From assembly GCA_002452265.1 (NCBI GenBank), contig DKEW01000037.1:50296-73947 (forward strand): a DNA stretch of 23,652 bases. Direction: 5' to 3'. The notes beneath the pieces are model-generated. The model was not told the origin of the DNA. It did not search any database and saw only the letters and a program-made list of their open reading frames with translations. Source of the stretch: Pelobacter sp. UBA6812. Its GTDB lineage: Bacteria; Desulfobacterota; Desulfuromonadia; Desulfuromonadales; Syntrophotaleaceae. Of the stretch, positions 14,475 to 22,385 are shown piece by piece (position 1 is the stretch's first letter; every line of letters starts with the position of its first letter). The translations under genes were made by a program, and so were the position numbers.

Positions 14475-15581
14475 TCAGACAGTCTGCTTTTCCAGGATGC
14501 AGCGTGCCCCCTGGCCTTGCATGATCGGACCGAGGCAGCCGTTGCACAGCAGGCAACGGGCTTTGCGGTGATCGCCCTGGTGCCAGCGGCGGACCAGATT
14601 TGGTTCGCGGATCAGGCTGCGGCACAGCGCGACAAAATCGGCGGTACCTTTGGTCAGCAGTGCCTCGGCGACCTCATAGGAGAGAATCCCGCCGACCAGG
14701 ATCAAGGGTACCGACAGGCGCTGTTTGAACAGCTCGGCAGCCTGACGGTAGTAGACTTCCCGGTCGGGGGTGTCGATGCGGCCGGGGCGCAGAGAGCTCA
14801 TTTCGCCCGAGGCGTAGATGGTGCCGCCGCTCATCTCCACCGCATCGATTCCGGCCTGCTGCAGCATCCCGGCGACGGTCAGCATGTCTTCGACCGTGAC
14901 CCCACCGTCGACAAAATCCTCCGAATTAAGCTTGATGAGTATCGGGTAGTCAGGCCCGACCGCGGCGCGGATTGCCCGATAGACCTCCAGTACCAGGCGG
15001 GCGCGATTTTCCACCGGGCCGCCGTATTCATCGGTGCGTTGATTGAAGTAAGGCGACAGAAACTCGCTGAGCAGATAGCCGTGGGCGGCGTGAATCTGCA
15101 CCGCGTCGAACCCGGCTTTTTGGGCCCGGCGGGCAGCGGCGGCAAAGGCTTCCGTGACCTGGCGGATATCCGCTGCGGTCATGGCGCGGCACACCGGCGC
15201 TTTGCTGCCGTCCATGGCAGAGGGCCCGATAGGCTCCAACCCTGAAAGCGGCTGCGCGCCGTAGCAACCGGCATGGGCGATTTGCAGGGCGATGCGCCCG
15301 CCCTGGGCATGGACCGCAGCGGCCATGGCTGTCAGGCCTTCCAGCATGCTGTCGTCGTGCACTCCCATCTGCCAGGGACATGCCCGTCCCTCCGGGCTTA
15401 CGAAGGCGTGACCGGTGATGATCAGAGCGATGTCGTTGCCGGCCAGAGTGGCCATCAGATCGATCAGTTGCGGTGTTGTCGCGCCGTTATCGGCGGCGAT
15501 GCCTTCCCAGGTTGCCGAGCGCACTGTGCGGTTGCGCAGGGACATGCCGCCGATGCTTGCGGGCGAAAACAGTTTGGTCAT
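14475..15581 (-). CDS. NADH:flavin oxidoreductase, old yellow enzyme family, with C-terminal Fe-S-type Cys cluster
   Basis: A 368-aa FMN TIM-barrel protein of the OYE / 2,4-dienoyl-CoA reductase superfamily. It starts MTKLFSPASIGGMSLRNRTV; a GGAG lies about 10 bases before this ATG, and an upstream in-frame extension lacks family features. Key motifs are LQIAHAGCYGAQ and the catalytic/substrate region HAAHGYLLSEFLSP followed by NQRTDEYGG. The C-terminus has C343-x2-C346-x2-C349-x11-C361 (RCLLCNGC...ARC), like the [4Fe-4S] site of dienoyl-CoA and trimethylamine dehydrogenases. The protein stops there, without the second flavin/NAD domain of those enzymes. It probably reduces an activated C=C bond; the substrate is unknown. 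Second gene of a two-gene operon after the MoaD-like gene. Confidence 0.9.
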   Translation of the reverse strand: MTKLFSPASIGGMSLRNRTVRSATWEGIAADNGATTPQLIDLMATLAGNDIALIITGHAFVSPEGRACPWQMGVHDDSMLEGLTAMAAAVHAQGGRIALQIAHAGCYGAQPLSGLEPIGPSAMDGSKAPVCRAMTAADIRQVTEAFAAAARRAQKAGFDAVQIHAAHGYLLSEFLSPYFNQRTDEYGGPVENRARLVLEVYRAIRAAVGPDYPILIKLNSEDFVDGGVTVEDMLTVAGMLQQAGIDAVEMSGGTIYASGEMSSLRPGRIDTPDREVYYRQAAELFKQRLSVPLILVGGILSYEVAEALLTKGTADFVALCRSLIREPNLVRRWHQGDHRKARCLLCNGCLGPIMQGQGARCILEKQTV

Positions 15582-15606
15582 GGACTTTGCTCCAGGCTGG
15601 ATGAGG

Positions 15607-15906
15607 TCAGGCTTTCTTCCCGGCACTGTGGATGCCAAGACTGTAGCGATGGGGGCCGGGCACTCCTCGACCGATAAACGCCACCTCGTCACCGGCATGA
15701 ATCAAATGGTCCAGGGGATAGACGAGGTGATTGACGAACACCCCCTCGATTTTATCCATGGGGAGTTCGAGTTCTTCGGCGATATCCTGCGCGACGCGCC
15801 CTTCCGGTGGGATGTAGAGTTGCGCTTTGGGCGGAAGCCCCCTGTCTTTGCGGGCGGTGTGCAATAATCCGAACATGCGGACTTCGGTGTTGGGTACTGG
15901 ATCCAT
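15607..15906 (-). CDS. MoaD/ThiS-like beta-grasp protein
   Basis: A 99-aa protein starting MDPVPNTEVRMFGLLHTARK, with the ubiquitin-like pattern of MoaD/ThiS proteins: IPPEGRVAQDIAEELELP, VFVNHLVYPLDHLIHAGDEVAF. The C-terminus (HRYSLGIHSAGKKA) lacks the terminal Gly-Gly needed for sulfur-carrier activity, so it is probably not an ordinary MoaD. A clear Shine-Dalgarno (GAGGAG) lies 8 bases upstream. It is cotranscribed with the flavin oxidoreductase, whose start is 25 bp away, and divergent from a LysR gene, so the three probably form one functional unit. The role is unknown. Confidence 0.75.
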   Translation of the reverse strand: MDPVPNTEVRMFGLLHTARKDRGLPPKAQLYIPPEGRVAQDIAEELELPMDKIEGVFVNHLVYPLDHLIHAGDEVAFIGRGVPGPHRYSLGIHSAGKKA

Positions 15907-15985
15907 GGCCGCGTCTCCTCACATAATCGATATAAAATGAAAAATGAACGAATTCACTATAAGTGCTACCACAAATCACGTCAAA

Positions 15986-16010
15986 TGATTTTAATTACGC
16001 TTAAACATCA
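15986..16010. promoter_or_regulatory. candidate LysR-type operator in the divergent promoter region
   Basis: The 122-bp spacer between the MoaD-like gene and the lysR gene contains a near-dyad: TGATTTTAA, then TTACGC, then TTAAACATCA, with one extra base in one arm. LysR regulators usually bind T-N11-A dyads between divergent genes. On the - strand TATAGT lies near 15955 as a possible -10. The assignment is tentative. Confidence 0.3.
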
Positions 16011-16028
16011 CTTTTTGAGATAGGTGGC

Positions 16029-16898
16029 ATGGATTCTAATGCTTTGAAAATTTTTCTGGCGGTTGCCGAGGAGGGGAGTGTCTCCAGGGCAGCCGAGCGC
16101 TTGCACTGCGTACAGTCCAATGTCACGACGCGCCTTCGTAAACTTGAGACAGACCTCGGAGTTGAGCTTTTTCACCGCACCCGCAAGGGGATGGGGCTCT
16201 CTCCCGCCGGTGACCTTCTGCTGCCGTATGCCCGCTCCGTCGCGCACCTGCTGCATGAGGCGCGGGCCGCCCTTGCGCCATCCAGCGCGCCCCGTGGGCC
16301 GCTGCGTCTCGGTGCCATGGATACGGCGGCCGTGGTGCATCTGCCGGCGTTGCTGGCCTGCTACCACCGGGATCACCCGGATGTCGATCTGCAATTGAGT
16401 ACCGGTGCCAGCGGCGAAATGATTGAACGGGTGCTCGATTATACGGTAGAGGGGGCATTCGTCGGCGGCCAGGTCGATCACCCTGATATTGTAGCAGAAG
16501 AAGTTCTCTGTGAAGAACTGGTTGTGGTGACAAGCGGAACCGAGCTCCCATTGGATGAGGAGTCGGCCTTGTCGATGCTGGTTTACCGCAGCGGCTGTTC
16601 CTGCCGTCTTAAGCTCGAAGACTGGCTCAAACACATGGGCCGCACGCCGGCCCGAGTGGTGGAAATGGGCGCGCTCGACGCCATCCTCGGCTGCGTTGGC
16701 GCCGGCATGGGCATCACCATGTTGCCCCGCAGCTTCGTCACCCGCGAACCTTTTTGTTCCCTGGTGCGAGTGCATGCCGTGGCGCCGCCCTTCGATCGCC
16801 TGCCGATACAATTCATTCGCCGTCGCGATGTCAAGCCGTCACCGGCTATGCGGTCTTTTCTCGAGCTGGTTCGCGAGTCGCTTGCCGCCAGGAGATGA
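16029..16898 (+). CDS. LysR-family transcriptional regulator
   Basis: A 289-aa DNA-binding regulator. The winged helix-turn-helix covers about residues 1-60 (ALKIFLAVAEEGSVSRAAERL, then VQSNVTTRLRKLETDLGVELFHR). It is followed by a linker helix and a periplasmic-binding-protein-like effector domain (about 90-285), with GAMGITMLP-like motif GAGMGITMLPRSFV near residues 222-236. It is divergent from the MoaD-like/OYE operon, which is the probable target. The ligand is unknown. The ribosome site is weak (AGGTGG directly before ATG). Confidence 0.93.
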   Translation: MDSNALKIFLAVAEEGSVSRAAERLHCVQSNVTTRLRKLETDLGVELFHRTRKGMGLSPAGDLLLPYARSVAHLLHEARAALAPSSAPRGPLRLGAMDTAAVVHLPALLACYHRDHPDVDLQLSTGASGEMIERVLDYTVEGAFVGGQVDHPDIVAEEVLCEELVVVTSGTELPLDEESALSMLVYRSGCSCRLKLEDWLKHMGRTPARVVEMGALDAILGCVGAGMGITMLPRSFVTREPFCSLVRVHAVAPPFDRLPIQFIRRRDVKPSPAMRSFLELVRESLAARR

Positions 16899-16939
16899 GG
16901 TAGGTCTTTTGGGTGCTCTGCGGAAGGGATATTACCAGA

Positions 16940-16966
16940 ATGGCCCACCCAGAAAGGGCAGGCCAT
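16940..16966 (+). terminator. weak hairpin after the lysR gene
   Basis: ATGGCC (16940-16945) pairs with GGCCAT (16961-16966), followed by CTGATTTCTTG. It could end lysR transcription, but the stem is short and the T-run broken. The 139-bp spacer to the next gene shows nothing else. Confidence 0.3.
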
Positions 16967-17037
16967 CTGATTTCTTGTAGCTCGGCGGGATGGTATGTTG
17001 GGTATCCTCCCTTTTCACACGCCGCCCGTGGAGTCGT

Positions 17038-17703
17038 TTAAAAAGAATAGGCTAGGCCAATACGAGCGGTATGAGTCTTCAACGCGACTTTCCCCTCGTA
17101 GATAAGCCCAAACTCATTATACTTGGCGCTCTCGCTACCGTAGTCGTCATAAAGATATTCAAACCGCGCAGTCAGGTGCTCCGATATTTTTTGTTCAATT
17201 CCACCGCCAATCGTCCAGCCAACATGCGTAGCATCGTCGTTGCCATTGTCACCCTCATCAACGGAAACTTCCGCAAGTGCCAGACCACCGGCAACATAGA
17301 ACAGAGTGCTGTTGTAGACAAAGCCCGCTCTTGCTCGAAGATGCGCATCCCAGTCAACATCAAAGGCCGCATAATCATTGTAGAAGTTATCTTCATCGGG
17401 ACCCTCCTCCAGATCCCCAAGACCTGCGTCGGCTTCAACACCTAACACAATGTTATCGATCATATAGTTGTAGCCCACGTAAAGGCCACCGACAAATCCT
17501 TCCATATCCACATCACGGTCATAAGCAGGCCATTCCGGTTCGGTATATTCCAGGTCTACCCATGAGTGGCCGACAAATGCACCGATGTATGGGCCGGAAT
17601 AAGCCAGCGATGCTTTGGTATTCATCATATTTCCGGCACATACCGTCCCGCTCATTAATATGACGACTGCTAAAGCTCCAACAATATTGGGCAAACGTAC
17701 CAT
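17038..17703 (-). CDS. outer-membrane beta-barrel protein (OmpA-like / Omp25-type porin family)
   Basis: A 221-aa secreted protein. The N-terminus MVRLPNIVGALAVVILMSGTVCA is a Sec signal peptide with probable cleavage after A23. The mature part alternates aromatic/hydrophobic beta strands with acidic loops (YIGAFVGHSWVDLEY; GLYVGYNYMIDNIVLGVEAD; LRARAGFVYNSTLFYVAGG; VGWTIGGGIEQKIS). It ends in ...RIGLAYSF, with terminal Phe as recognised by the BAM machinery. It probably forms an 8-stranded barrel. The Shine-Dalgarno GGAGG lies 7 bases before ATG 17703. The loops are rich in Asp and Glu (EGPDEDNFYNDY), possibly binding cations. Monocistronic; the specific role is unknown. Confidence 0.88.
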   Translation of the reverse strand: MVRLPNIVGALAVVILMSGTVCAGNMMNTKASLAYSGPYIGAFVGHSWVDLEYTEPEWPAYDRDVDMEGFVGGLYVGYNYMIDNIVLGVEADAGLGDLEEGPDEDNFYNDYAAFDVDWDAHLRARAGFVYNSTLFYVAGGLALAEVSVDEGDNGNDDATHVGWTIGGGIEQKISEHLTARFEYLYDDYGSESAKYNEFGLIYEGKVALKTHTARIGLAYSF

Positions 17704-18102
17704 TTTTAGACCTCCTCAATGACATGTAAATTTTTGGTGGAATACTCCTATTGGAATTTGAAAATAAAAATAGCTTTAAACAAAGTATAAGTAAAGAGTT
17801 CAGTGCAATTAACCTTTGTTTGAATTAAGATTTACACTAACCCTTCCTTACATTCGGGAATGATCTGCTCTGTCTCTGAGCCTTACGCTTTTCGTGCTCG
17901 CCGCTGGATTATAATAAGGTCCTCAAGCGCGTGTGGTTTGGCCCAATACTGCAGGAGCAACTCTCTGATTCCTCTCCCGCTCCTTGAAAATCACCTCTCG
18001 ACGCGTACACTTCAAGAGAGCATCGGTTCCCGTGGCTATCTGTGCGATACGGGTAACTTGATGCTGATGATTTCCAACCAAACAAAAGGGAGGGACTGAA
18101 CA
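17704..18102. other. 399-bp divergent intergenic region between the porin and the repeat protein
   Basis: The part nearest the porin (17704-17850) is AT-rich and presumably holds its promoter; no clear -35/-10 pair was identified. The part from 17860 to 18060 is more GC-rich and contains a - strand stretch of 35 codons without a start. A CCCGT...ACGGG pairing lies at about 18029-18053, and a ribosome site (GGGAGGG) precedes the next gene. No RNA gene is recognised. Confidence 0.55.
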
Positions 18103-18600
18103 ATGAGGATATTGCTATGTTTATTTATAGGTTGTTTTTTCGCTACAGGGGCATTTGCTGAAACAGCAGGTTTCCAGCTGAGCTTGACGCCCGATCTGGC
18201 CATTCATTCCAGAGGCACCCACATCAGTGGTGTCACTCTTGGTGTCTGGAGTGAGAATCCGCAAAGTGCCATCGCACTGGGGATCGTCAACGGCTCAACG
18301 GGCAATAGTTCCGGTTTGTCTCTTGGGTTGTTGGCCAACTATGCACAGAACTATAAAGGTGCCCAACTCGCATGGCTCGCCAATTATTCCTCCGGGCGGT
18401 TCGCAGGTTTTCAATGGTCGGCATTCAACTACGCGGGGAACTTGCACGGCGTTCAACTCGGTCTTATAAATTTTGCGGATACCTGTGACAAAGGCCTCCA
18501 GATAGGTTTCATTAACATCATGAATGAAACCCAAAGGTGGTTCCGCAATTTCCCCAACGAAGTTGCTCCCGCCATGATCTTTTTAAACTGGCGCTACTAA
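18103..18600 (+). CDS. secreted protein with repeating G-x-x-x-G-x-x-N pattern (LA_2272-like surface repeat protein)
   Basis: A 165-aa exported protein with signal peptide MRILLCLFIGCFFATGAFA (cleavage probably after A19). The mature part consists of imperfect repeats of about 20 residues, of the form GVxLGxxN: SGVTLGVWSEN, IALGIVNGSTGNSSGLSLGLLANY, GAQLAWLANYSSG, GFQWSAFNYAG, GVQLGLINFADTCDKGLQIGFIN. It ends ...PAMIFLNWRY. This pattern resembles surface proteins called LA_2272 family in annotation databases, a link made from memory and tentative. The Shine-Dalgarno is GGGAGGG. Function unknown; probably in or at the outer membrane. A good terminator follows. Confidence 0.8.
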   Translation: MRILLCLFIGCFFATGAFAETAGFQLSLTPDLAIHSRGTHISGVTLGVWSENPQSAIALGIVNGSTGNSSGLSLGLLANYAQNYKGAQLAWLANYSSGRFAGFQWSAFNYAGNLHGVQLGLINFADTCDKGLQIGFINIMNETQRWFRNFPNEVAPAMIFLNWRY

Positions 18601-18677
18601 TTCTGAGACGCAGCCAGGCCCAAAGTTTTTTTGACAGATACGAGCATCGCCTGAGTTTTGCCAACCCCGGTATGGAT

Positions 18678-18706
18678 AAGGCTTCTCAATGTTCGAGGAG
18701 CCTTTT
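18678..18706 (+). terminator. intrinsic terminator of the repeat-protein gene
   Basis: AAGGCTTCTC (18678-18687) pairs with GAGGAGCCTT (18695-18704) with one T-G wobble and a 7-base loop, followed directly by a T-run. Confidence 0.85.
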
Positions 18707-18880
18707 TCCATTCTATACCTGTTGTTGCCCAAACAAGCGATCAACTATTGCTGAAAGCCAGCCCTCTCGATTCCTTCCCTCTCCCTGATGCCTGATAAGT
18801 CTCGAGAATCGAATATCTTAAATTTTGAACTGTCTATTTTTGTGTGGAGCTTACGAATTCAAAACAAAGTTGGTTTCACA

Positions 18881-18919
18881 GACAAAAGATCCCCTTCATT
18901 CTTATATGAAGGGGATCTT
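18881..18919 (-). terminator. intrinsic terminator of nirBD
   Basis: A perfect 14-bp stem, AAGATCCCCTTCAT (18886-18899) with ATGAAGGGGATCTT (18906-18919), around a 6-base loop. Read on the - strand it is followed by TTGTCTG after CTTT. It lies 78 bp beyond the nirBD stop. Confidence 0.82.
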
Positions 18920-18996
18920 GCAACATTAAAACCTTTCTTCGCTTAACATTAGGGAATTGGTTGGCAAAAGAGGCTTTTCCCCTGATTTACCTAAAC

Positions 18997-21912
18997 TCAA
19001 GCGAAGCATGTGCAGGGTTCGTTGCTCTTGCATATGTGCAAACGATCAAGATCTTCCTGCGTGGGGAGTTTGACGAGAAGATCGTCACCATTAACTTTCA
19101 CCTCAAAGGTCTGAATGGTGTAGATCTCGTCGTTGGCACACTTGCCGTCCTTGAGTGAGAAAGATTTCTTGTGCATCGGGCAGGTTACTTGCGGAATGCC
19201 CGCAGCATCGCCGAGCAGGCCGCGGGATAGAACCATCTCCTGTTTGTGGGGGCAGAGGTTCTGACAGGCATACCATTCACCTCGGTGGGAGAAATTGAAT
19301 ACCGCAATCTGGTGCCGGCCATATTGGAAGGTGGCACCACCATCCTTGGGTACCGCAGAGGTAACGCCAAGATTGATCCATTCGCGGGGGCCTTCCAGGA
19401 CCTCCGGCTCGATCTTGGGCATAGCGTATTCCTTCAGCCAGTTTTCCGGCCTCTCCTGGCCGCGTACGCCGATCAACTTAACGTGATCCTTCCCGTCGGT
19501 GTTTACAAAGTGACGGAATCGTTCCAACTGCTCCGGCTTGCAGAGGGTGACGGCCCATTCGTCATGTTGACCGGCGACGATCCTTTCCATGTCCGCCTCG
19601 AGTTCGGCGCAGATACCAAGAGAGTCTTCGATGATAACCTTCTTCAGTTTCTCCATCCCACCTTCGAGGTTGCCTAGCCAGGTGGCGGTACGTTCCAGTT
19701 TGTCGGCGGTGCGTACGTAATACATCAGGTATCGGTCGATGTAACGGATGGCTGTTTCCCGGTCGAGATCGGTGGCCAATAGGTCGGCGTGGCGCGGGAA
19801 GGCGCCGCCGTTACCGCCGACATAGAGATTCCAGCCGTTTTCGGTGGCGATCAAACCGAAGTCTTTGTTTATTGCCTCGGCGCACTCGCGGGTGCAGCCG
19901 GACACCGCCGCTTTTAACTTATGCGGCGAGCGCATGCCCTTGTAGCGGTTTTCCAGTTCGATGGCAAAATCGACGGAAGGTCCCATGCCCATGCGGCACC
20001 AGGTATCGCCGACACAGCTTTTAACCATGCGCAACCCCTTGGCGTAAGCGTGGCCCGATTCCAGCCCGACTTCGCCAAGTCGCGCCCAGACTTTGGGCAG
20101 ATCCTCCAGGTGCACGCCGAACAGTGCCACGCGCTGGCTACCGGTGAGTTTGGTGTAGAGGTTGAATTCCTTGGCCACCTCGCCCATAACGATCAGCTGC
20201 TCGGGGGTGAGCTCGCCACCTGGCGAACGCGGAATCACCGAGTAAGTGCCGTTACGCTGGATGTTTCCGAGGTAGCGGTCGTTGGTGTCCTGCAGGTTGG
20301 CATATTTGAGGATGTACTCGTTCCAGAGCGAGGCGAAGATCGAGGCGACCTGAGTCTTGCACACCGCGCAACCAGAGCCCTGGCCGTACTGCTCTAGCAG
20401 TTCCTCGAAGGTGCGGATCTTTTTGGTCTTGACAATGTGCAGCAGATCCTGACGTGAATAGCGAAAATGCTCGCACACCGAGTTGTCCATCTCGATACCG
20501 GCCTTGGCCAACTCGTGCTTGAGCACAGCCTTGACCATCGGCAAACAGCCGCCGCAGCCGGTGCCGGCCTTTGTGACCTTCGAAATCGCATCGACGGTAC
20601 GCAGTTGCTGCTCCTCGATAGCCTTGCAGATGGTGCCGAAGGAGACGTTGTTGCAGGAGCAGATGATGTCATCTTCCTCCAATTGGTCAATGGCCAGACC
20701 GGCGCCGGCGCCGCCCCTGACGATCAGGGACTGAGGCTGCTCCGGCAGCATTTTGTTGCCCTTGACGTAGAGGGAAAGCATGCCATAGGGCTCGGCATCG
20801 CCGACCAGAATGGCGCCGAGCAGCTTCTGGCCGCTGGGATCGATGACCATTCTTTTATAGATGCCGGTGACGGTGTCGTGCACCTCTACCACCCGATTGT
20901 CAGGGTTATCGTCAAAGGGGTTGCCCAGCGAGGCCACATCGAGACCGAGAAGTTTGAGCTTGGTGGACATATCGAAGCCGGTGAACTCTTTCTCCTCGCC
21001 ATCAAAACGGGCCGCTGCGACCCTTGCCATTTCGTAACCCGGTGCCACCAGGCCATAGATCATACCTTCGAACAGGGCACATTCACCGATGGCGTAAATA
21101 TTCGGATCGCTGGTCTGCATGGTGCCGTTCACCACGATGCCGGCGCGTTGCCCAATCTCCAGATCGCAGGCACGAGCCAGTTTGTCGTTAGGCACAATGC
21201 CGGCCGAGACCACCACCATATCCACCGGCAGGGCTTCGCGGTCGCGTAAGCCGAGGCCGGTGACCACCTCGTCGCCCTCGATGCCGCTGGTCACCACGCC
21301 GGTGAGCACCTCGATGCCGAGACGCTCGATCGCTTCGGTGAGCACTGCCGCCCCCTTTTCATCGAGCTGGCGGGGCATGAGTCGCGGCGCCATTTCCACC
21401 ACACTGGTAGCCAGACCCAGGTCGATGCAGGCCTTGGCCGCCTCCAACCCCAGCAGGCCACCGCCGATAACGGCGACCCTGGAAGCTTTTTCACTGTAGG
21501 CGGCGATCGCCTCCAGATCATCGATGGTGCGATAAGCGAACACGCCGGTGCGGTCCATCCCGGCCATCGGCGGCATGAAGGCCGAGGAACCTGTGGCGAG
21601 GACCAGTTTGTCGTAGCATTGGCTGCGTCCCGAGGCGGTGGTGACGGTGCGCTTGTCGCGGTCGATAGCGACCACCGGGTCGCCGAGGTTCAATTCGATG
21701 CCGTTATCGCGGTACCAGTCCTCGTCCTGCAAGGTCAGATCCACGGATTCCTTGGCGAACCAGCTGGACAGCTGCACCCGATCGTAAGCGGGTCGTTTTT
21801 CACCGCCAAACACAATCACCCGGTTTGTGGCTACCAGACCTCGATCGATCAACTCTTCACAGAAACGGTGGCCTACCATGCCGTTGCCGATAACTACAAT
21901 ATTTTCAGCCAT
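18997..21912 (-). CDS. nirBD: NAD(P)H-dependent nitrite reductase, NirB-NirD fusion
   Basis: Cytoplasmic siroheme enzyme reducing nitrite to ammonium. 971 aa, starting MAENIVVIGNGMVGHRF, with GGGGAG 9 bases upstream. Domains in order: FAD/NAD oxidoreductase (about 1-400, including VIGGGLLGLEAAKACIDLG); BFD-like [2Fe-2S] domain (CSCNNVSF...GTGCGGC); a second BFD-like segment with only GCAVC; the sulfite/nitrite reductase half-domain; the siroheme/[4Fe-4S] domain (SCVGDTWCRMG and SGCTREC); and a Rieske NirD domain with all ligands present (C887, H889, C911, H914). E. coli makes NirB and NirD separately, and its NirD is a Rieske-like protein without the cluster, so fusion with a complete Rieske site is notable. 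An extra tail after the Rieske domain ends CKSNEPCTCFA. Divergent from focA with an FNR-like box upstream. Confidence 0.95.
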   Translation of the reverse strand: MAENIVVIGNGMVGHRFCEELIDRGLVATNRVIVFGGEKRPAYDRVQLSSWFAKESVDLTLQDEDWYRDNGIELNLGDPVVAIDRDKRTVTTASGRSQCYDKLVLATGSSAFMPPMAGMDRTGVFAYRTIDDLEAIAAYSEKASRVAVIGGGLLGLEAAKACIDLGLATSVVEMAPRLMPRQLDEKGAAVLTEAIERLGIEVLTGVVTSGIEGDEVVTGLGLRDREALPVDMVVVSAGIVPNDKLARACDLEIGQRAGIVVNGTMQTSDPNIYAIGECALFEGMIYGLVAPGYEMARVAAARFDGEEKEFTGFDMSTKLKLLGLDVASLGNPFDDNPDNRVVEVHDTVTGIYKRMVIDPSGQKLLGAILVGDAEPYGMLSLYVKGNKMLPEQPQSLIVRGGAGAGLAIDQLEEDDIICSCNNVSFGTICKAIEEQQLRTVDAISKVTKAGTGCGGCLPMVKAVLKHELAKAGIEMDNSVCEHFRYSRQDLLHIVKTKKIRTFEELLEQYGQGSGCAVCKTQVASIFASLWNEYILKYANLQDTNDRYLGNIQRNGTYSVIPRSPGGELTPEQLIVMGEVAKEFNLYTKLTGSQRVALFGVHLEDLPKVWARLGEVGLESGHAYAKGLRMVKSCVGDTWCRMGMGPSVDFAIELENRYKGMRSPHKLKAAVSGCTRECAEAINKDFGLIATENGWNLYVGGNGGAFPRHADLLATDLDRETAIRYIDRYLMYYVRTADKLERTATWLGNLEGGMEKLKKVIIEDSLGICAELEADMERIVAGQHDEWAVTLCKPEQLERFRHFVNTDGKDHVKLIGVRGQERPENWLKEYAMPKIEPEVLEGPREWINLGVTSAVPKDGGATFQYGRHQIAVFNFSHRGEWYACQNLCPHKQEMVLSRGLLGDAAGIPQVTCPMHKKSFSLKDGKCANDEIYTIQTFEVKVNGDDLLVKLPTQEDLDRLHICKSNEPCTCFA

Positions 21913-22036
21913 AATCGATATCTCCCCTTTTCTTTGCGAAAACATTTGGATCTATTCGAGGCGCCGGTTCCGGCTCGGAAATCTTTTGCTTTCCATGCCA
22001 GCATAAACGCCCCGGGTATCTTGATCTTTGAGCACC

Positions 22037-22078
22037 ACTGTACCGGCAAGCCAAACGCCGGCTATTGACATGGATCAA
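22037..22078 (-). promoter_or_regulatory. FNR/CRP-family box and -10 of nirBD
   Basis: Read on the - strand, TTGATCCATGTCAA (22065-22078) matches TTGAT-N4-ATCAA with one mismatch. A -10-like TACAGT lies at 22042-22037. The implied start near 22030 puts the box centre at -41.5, the classical position for FNR activation. The leader to the nirBD start would be about 118 bases. Confidence 0.62.
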
Positions 22079-22245
22079 TTTCCGGCAGATTTCCCCCTGA
22101 AAAACATAAACATTGTTTTAATTTGACTGGATAAAAATTATGCGGAGATCGATAGGGAGATGTAAGGATCCGGAAGAAGAGGAAGTCCGGCATCGTTCGA
22201 GCCGGTTAACGGCTCCAGGTTGACCTTCAAGAAAACATAAGCGGA

Positions 22246-22329
22246 ATCAAGATCGCCATCAGAATCGACATCGGCCAAAGCAGGAGGGAGGCGGAAATGT
22301 TCGATCCCGATACCGACATCGATTCGGAT
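22246..22329. repeat. hexamer-periodic inverted repeat (ATCNNN x5 facing GATNNN x5)
   Basis: ATC recurs every 6 bases at 22246, 22252, 22258, 22264 and 22270. On the other side GAT (one GAC) recurs every 6 bases at 22303, 22309, 22315, 22321 and 22327. The two arms are partly complementary, so the region could fold as a long imperfect hairpin. Its function is unknown. Confidence 0.6.
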
Positions 22330-22371
22330 GCGAAAGTGACATGCCGGAGCGTTCACCATAACATGGTTTTA

Positions 22372-22385
22372 TTGATTCATATCAA
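22372..22385 (+). promoter_or_regulatory. perfect FNR-type box upstream of focA
   Basis: TTGATTCATATCAA is a perfect TTGAT-N4-ATCAA palindrome, 117 bases before the channel gene. An activated start at +41.5 would fall near 22420; the -10 there is poor (TGTTAG or TTAGCT). The regulator may be FNR or another CRP/FNR-family protein. Confidence 0.65.

Larger units (their letters stand above)
18601..18996. other. 396-bp convergent intergenic region before nirBD
   Basis: Two genes converge here. It holds a + strand terminator (18678-18706) for the repeat protein and a - strand terminator (18881-18919) for nirBD. Between them (about 18710-18880) no gene or structure is recognised. Confidence 0.7.

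Noticed and set aside
14517..15245. + strand frame of 242 codons opposite the flavin oxidoreductase
   Set aside because: The - strand encodes a clear OYE-family protein; this frame is its shadow.
17886..17990. - strand open stretch of 35 codons ending ...YWAKPHALEDLIIIQRRARKA
   Set aside because: The composition looks protein-like, but there is no start codon and a stop immediately upstream; at most a gene remnant.
22138..22359. - strand 73-codon frame with ADVDSDGDLD, resembling a calcium-binding repeat
   Set aside because: No ribosome binding site, and it overlaps a periodic inverted repeat that explains the Asp pattern.
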